From Comamonadaceae bacterium (GTDB taxonomy: Bacteria; Pseudomonadota; Gammaproteobacteria; Burkholderiales; Burkholderiaceae_C), in NCBI GenBank assembly GCA_007280205.1, contig QYPX01000230.1, forward strand, positions 1-64,000: a stretch of 64,000 bases of DNA, in the 5' to 3' direction. A model generated the notes under the pieces. That model did not search any database, had not been told where the DNA came from, and was given only the letters and a program-made list of their open reading frames with translations. The position numbers were made by a program, and so were the translations under genes. This document shows, piece after piece, positions 62,415 through 64,000 of the stretch (position 1 is the first letter of the stretch; the number at the start of each line of letters is the position of its first letter).

Positions 62415-62914
62415 ATGACAGACAACACAGTGCTCATGCTGGCACTTTTCTGTGGCCTCATTGCCGTGGCTTACGGCTTTTGGACCCGCAGCTGGATTCT
62501 TTCGCAGGATGCAGGAAACGCGCGGCTGCAGGAAATTGCAGCCGCCATTCAAACCGGTGCCGCCGCCTACCTGGCGCGGCAATACAAAACCATTGCCGTT
62601 GTCGGAGTGGTGCTGGCTATTCTGATTGCCGTCTTTCTTGATCAATTGAGTGCCATCGGCTTTGTGATTGGTGCGGTGCTCTCGGGCGCTTGCGGCTTCA
62701 TCGGCATGAACGTCTCGGTGCGCGCCAATGTGCGCACTGCTCAGGCGGCCAGCAAAGGTATCAGCCAGGCGCTGGACGTGGCCTTTCGCGGCGGTGCCAT
62801 CACCGGCATGCTGGTGGTTGGGCTGGGCTTGCTGGGTGTCACCGGTTTTTACTGGTTCCTGGTCGCCAGGCATGACCAACGTGATGCCTGCCCTGTACAA
62901 GGGTCTGGCGGCTG
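62415..62914 (+). pseudogene. N-terminal fragment of a membrane proton pyrophosphatase (hppA)
   Basis: 166 codons that match the start of Hpp[41 protein letters not shown] and the [20 protein letters not shown] helix. A full protein is near 680-700 residues. The family match ends after GFYWFLVA, and a short unrelated tail leads to a stop. No other hppA piece follows; the next gene starts on the spot. The gene is truncated rather than merely frameshifted, probably by a deletion joining it to the zinc-ribbon gene. Confidence 0.72.
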
Positions 62915-63190
62915 ATGGCTATGCACAGCTGTCCGCATTGCAACAAAGATGGAATATCGACGCTGCGCCGAGCATTCTTAGGGCCCGCCATGGTGACTAT
63001 TTGCACAGAATGTGGCGGCAACGTGGGGGTGCCACTTGGAAGAAGCATAGTGGCGGCGGTGCCTTACTTGTTAGCCATCGGTGCGGCATCGGTCATAGAC
63101 GATCCAGTGAATTCCGTATTTTGTTTGGTCATCGGTGCAGCTCTAATGTTCGGCTTGTTTTTTAAGTTTGTACCGCTTGTCAAAAAGTGA
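62915..63190 (+). CDS. small zinc-ribbon membrane protein
   Basis: A 91-residue protein. Two cysteine pairs, HSCPHCNKDG and TICTECGGNVG, form a likely zinc ribbon in the first 35 residues; two hydrophobic helices follow (about 46-61 and 65-82) and the end is KFVPLVKK. It resembles uncharacterised small membrane proteins. A second ATG at 62921 is possible, and no ribosome site is clear. It abuts the hppA fragment. Confidence 0.6.
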   Translation: MAMHSCPHCNKDGISTLRRAFLGPAMVTICTECGGNVGVPLGRSIVAAVPYLLAIGAASVIDDPVNSVFCLVIGAALMFGLFFKFVPLVKK

Positions 63191-63278
63191 GTTTTGGATG
63201 ACCAGGAACCTCCCCTGCGCGGCTTGAGGATGGATGCGCCATTACGGATTTGGTGGTGCATCGAAACAGAGACTAAAG

Positions 63279-63746
63279 ATGCAAAACTACGACAATTTGG
63301 TGACTGACGCGCTCTCCCGGGTGAATGAAATCATGCCATGGGATTTGAGCCGAATGCTGGGAGAAGGCGGGCAGCCGATTTTGCTTGATGTACGCGAACC
63401 GGCTGAGTTTGCCCTGTTGCACTTGCGTGGCGCGATCAACGTACCGCGCGGCGTGCTGGAACAGTCCTGTGAGTGGGATTACGACGAGACTGTGCCTGAC
63501 CTGGCCGCCGGGCGCGAACAGGATATTGTGGTGATCTGTCGTACCGGGAAGCGTTCTGCATTGGCGGCCGACGCGATGATGCGCATGGGATTTGGCAAAG
63601 TGGTTTCGCTCAAGACTGGCGTGCGTGGCTGGATCGATTATGAGCAGCCCCTGGTCGATGGACAGGGTGCTGTACTCCATGCTGATGCTGCAGATGGGCT
63701 ACTCGTGTCGCAGGTGCGGCCTGAGCAACGTAAGCCAAGACGCTGA
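63279..63746 (+). CDS. rhodanese-like protein
   Basis: A 155-residue rhodanese domain. ILLDVREPAEFALLHLRGAINVPRG is the N-terminal motif, and the active-site loop is VVICRTGKRSALAAD near residue 88 with the catalytic cysteine. The first 25 residues and the last 30 are outside the domain. It is cytoplasmic. It precedes a YeeE/YedE gene, an arrangement common for sulfur uptake, where the rhodanese takes over sulfur at the inner face. The start at 63279 has AAAG upstream. Confidence 0.87.
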   Translation: MQNYDNLVTDALSRVNEIMPWDLSRMLGEGGQPILLDVREPAEFALLHLRGAINVPRGVLEQSCEWDYDETVPDLAAGREQDIVVICRTGKRSALAADAMMRMGFGKVVSLKTGVRGWIDYEQPLVDGQGAVLHADAADGLLVSQVRPEQRKPRR

Positions 63747-63779
63747 TCGTCTGTTCCACCTTTGCCCCAAGTAAGCACA

Positions 63780-64000
63780 ATGAGCACAACAAACGGTCCC
63801 AAATGGGTCGCTGGTTTCAAATCTGACTGCGACAAGTTGTTTGTCAAGAAGTGGTCATCTTATTTGGGTGCCGTCCTGCTGCTTCTGGTCATTCTGGGGC
63901 TAATGATCAATGGCATGGTTTGGGGTGTGTTTGGTGGCGTCAAATTCTGGGGCGACCGGTTTAATAATTTGATCGGGCTTGGCCCCTGGCTGGGTTTGCC
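63780..64000 (+). CDS. YeeE/YedE-family transporter, cut by the window edge
   Basis: The first 73 codons of a membrane protein starting MSTTNGPKWVAGFKSDCDKL and continuing FVKKWSSYLGAVLLLLVILG. The N-terminal amphipathic segment, one complete hydrophobic helix and the VWGVFGGVKFWGD stretch resemble the start of long YeeE/YedE (sulfur transport) proteins that I recall. The rest is outside. The start is 33 bases after the rhodanese stop. Its identity is tentative, since the family cysteine motifs lie beyond the edge. Confidence 0.55.
   Translation, partial: MSTTNGPKWVAGFKSDCDKLFVKKWSSYLGAVLLLLVILGLMINGMVWGVFGGVKFWGDRFNNLIGLGPWLGL

Overview
The window looks like a chromosomal sulfur-oxidation and CO2-fixation island from a chemolithoautotrophic betaproteobacterium. 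Burkholderiales, and within them something close to Rhodoferax or other Comamonadaceae, is my best guess. It rests on GC-rich codon use, a palindromic intergenic repeat at the left edge that resembles one I associate with Comamonadaceae, a form II RubisCO with cbbR and a cbbYEFPT operon, and a reverse-type dsr locus. No database search was possible, so the genus is inference. I see no tRNA, rRNA, CRISPR array, insertion sequence or phage gene.

Layout. 1-1274 (minus): a small operon of an unknown 79-residue protein, an orphan Cas6-like RAMP protein and a DsrC paralogue without its catalytic cysteines. 1523-14774 (plus): dsrABEFHCMKLJOPNR followed by a siroheme-pathway methyltransferase. 14761-16676 (minus): a NarX/NarL-like two-component system whose sensor is soluble. 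16895-25309 (plus): soeABC-sat-aprBA, so direct (SoeABC) and indirect (AprBA plus Sat) sulfite oxidation sit in one transcription unit, which ends at a clear intrinsic terminator. 25397-26770 (plus): a Cys-cluster protein and a second cysteine-less DsrC paralogue. 26796-29909 (minus): a sulfur-handling operon (DsrE2-like, TusA, SQR-like flavoprotein, DUF1641 repeat protein, rhodanese). 30108-30485 (plus): a MazG-type pyrophosphohydrolase. 30556-36598 (minus): unknown gene, phosphoesterase, qmoA, qmoB, hdrC, hdrB, the likely electron acceptor complex of AprBA. 36820-43236 (plus): a carboxymuconolactone-decarboxylase/Rieske fusion, a FadL-type porin, two SulP anion transporters and a CbiX-like chelatase. 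43278-49049 (minus): cbbYEFPT, read towards cbbT. 49178-51594 (plus): cbbR and cbbM. 51602-57418 (minus): soxYZAXB, a broken DsrE-family gene, soxH and a thioredoxin-like gene. 57695-64000 (plus): a YeeE/YedE transporter, a NapC-type and an ethylbenzene-dehydrogenase-like cytochrome, fccAB, an hppA fragment, a small zinc-ribbon membrane protein, a rhodanese and the start of a second YeeE/YedE gene.

How it fits together. Thiosulfate is handled by a SoxXYZAB system with no soxCD in the window, and sulfide by FccAB or the SQR-like protein. The sulfane sulfur would pass through rhodanese/TusA/DsrE proteins to DsrEFH and DsrC. DsrAB with DsrL and the DsrMKJOP membrane complex releases sulfite, which SoeABC and AprBA-Sat-QmoAB-HdrCB oxidise to sulfate. 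Electrons and ATP feed the Calvin cycle through CbbM. Siroheme for DsrAB is served by the methyltransferase, DsrN and possibly the CbiX-like protein.

The most interesting signals are (i) a nearly identical 46-bp promoter element in front of both the Cas6-like operon and soeABC, with related elements before the Rieske-fusion gene and between soxY and the YeeE gene; its heptamers fit the NarL consensus and the NarL-like regulator is encoded in the middle of the locus; and (ii) the Cas6-like RAMP protein itself, encoded next to dsrA with no CRISPR array.
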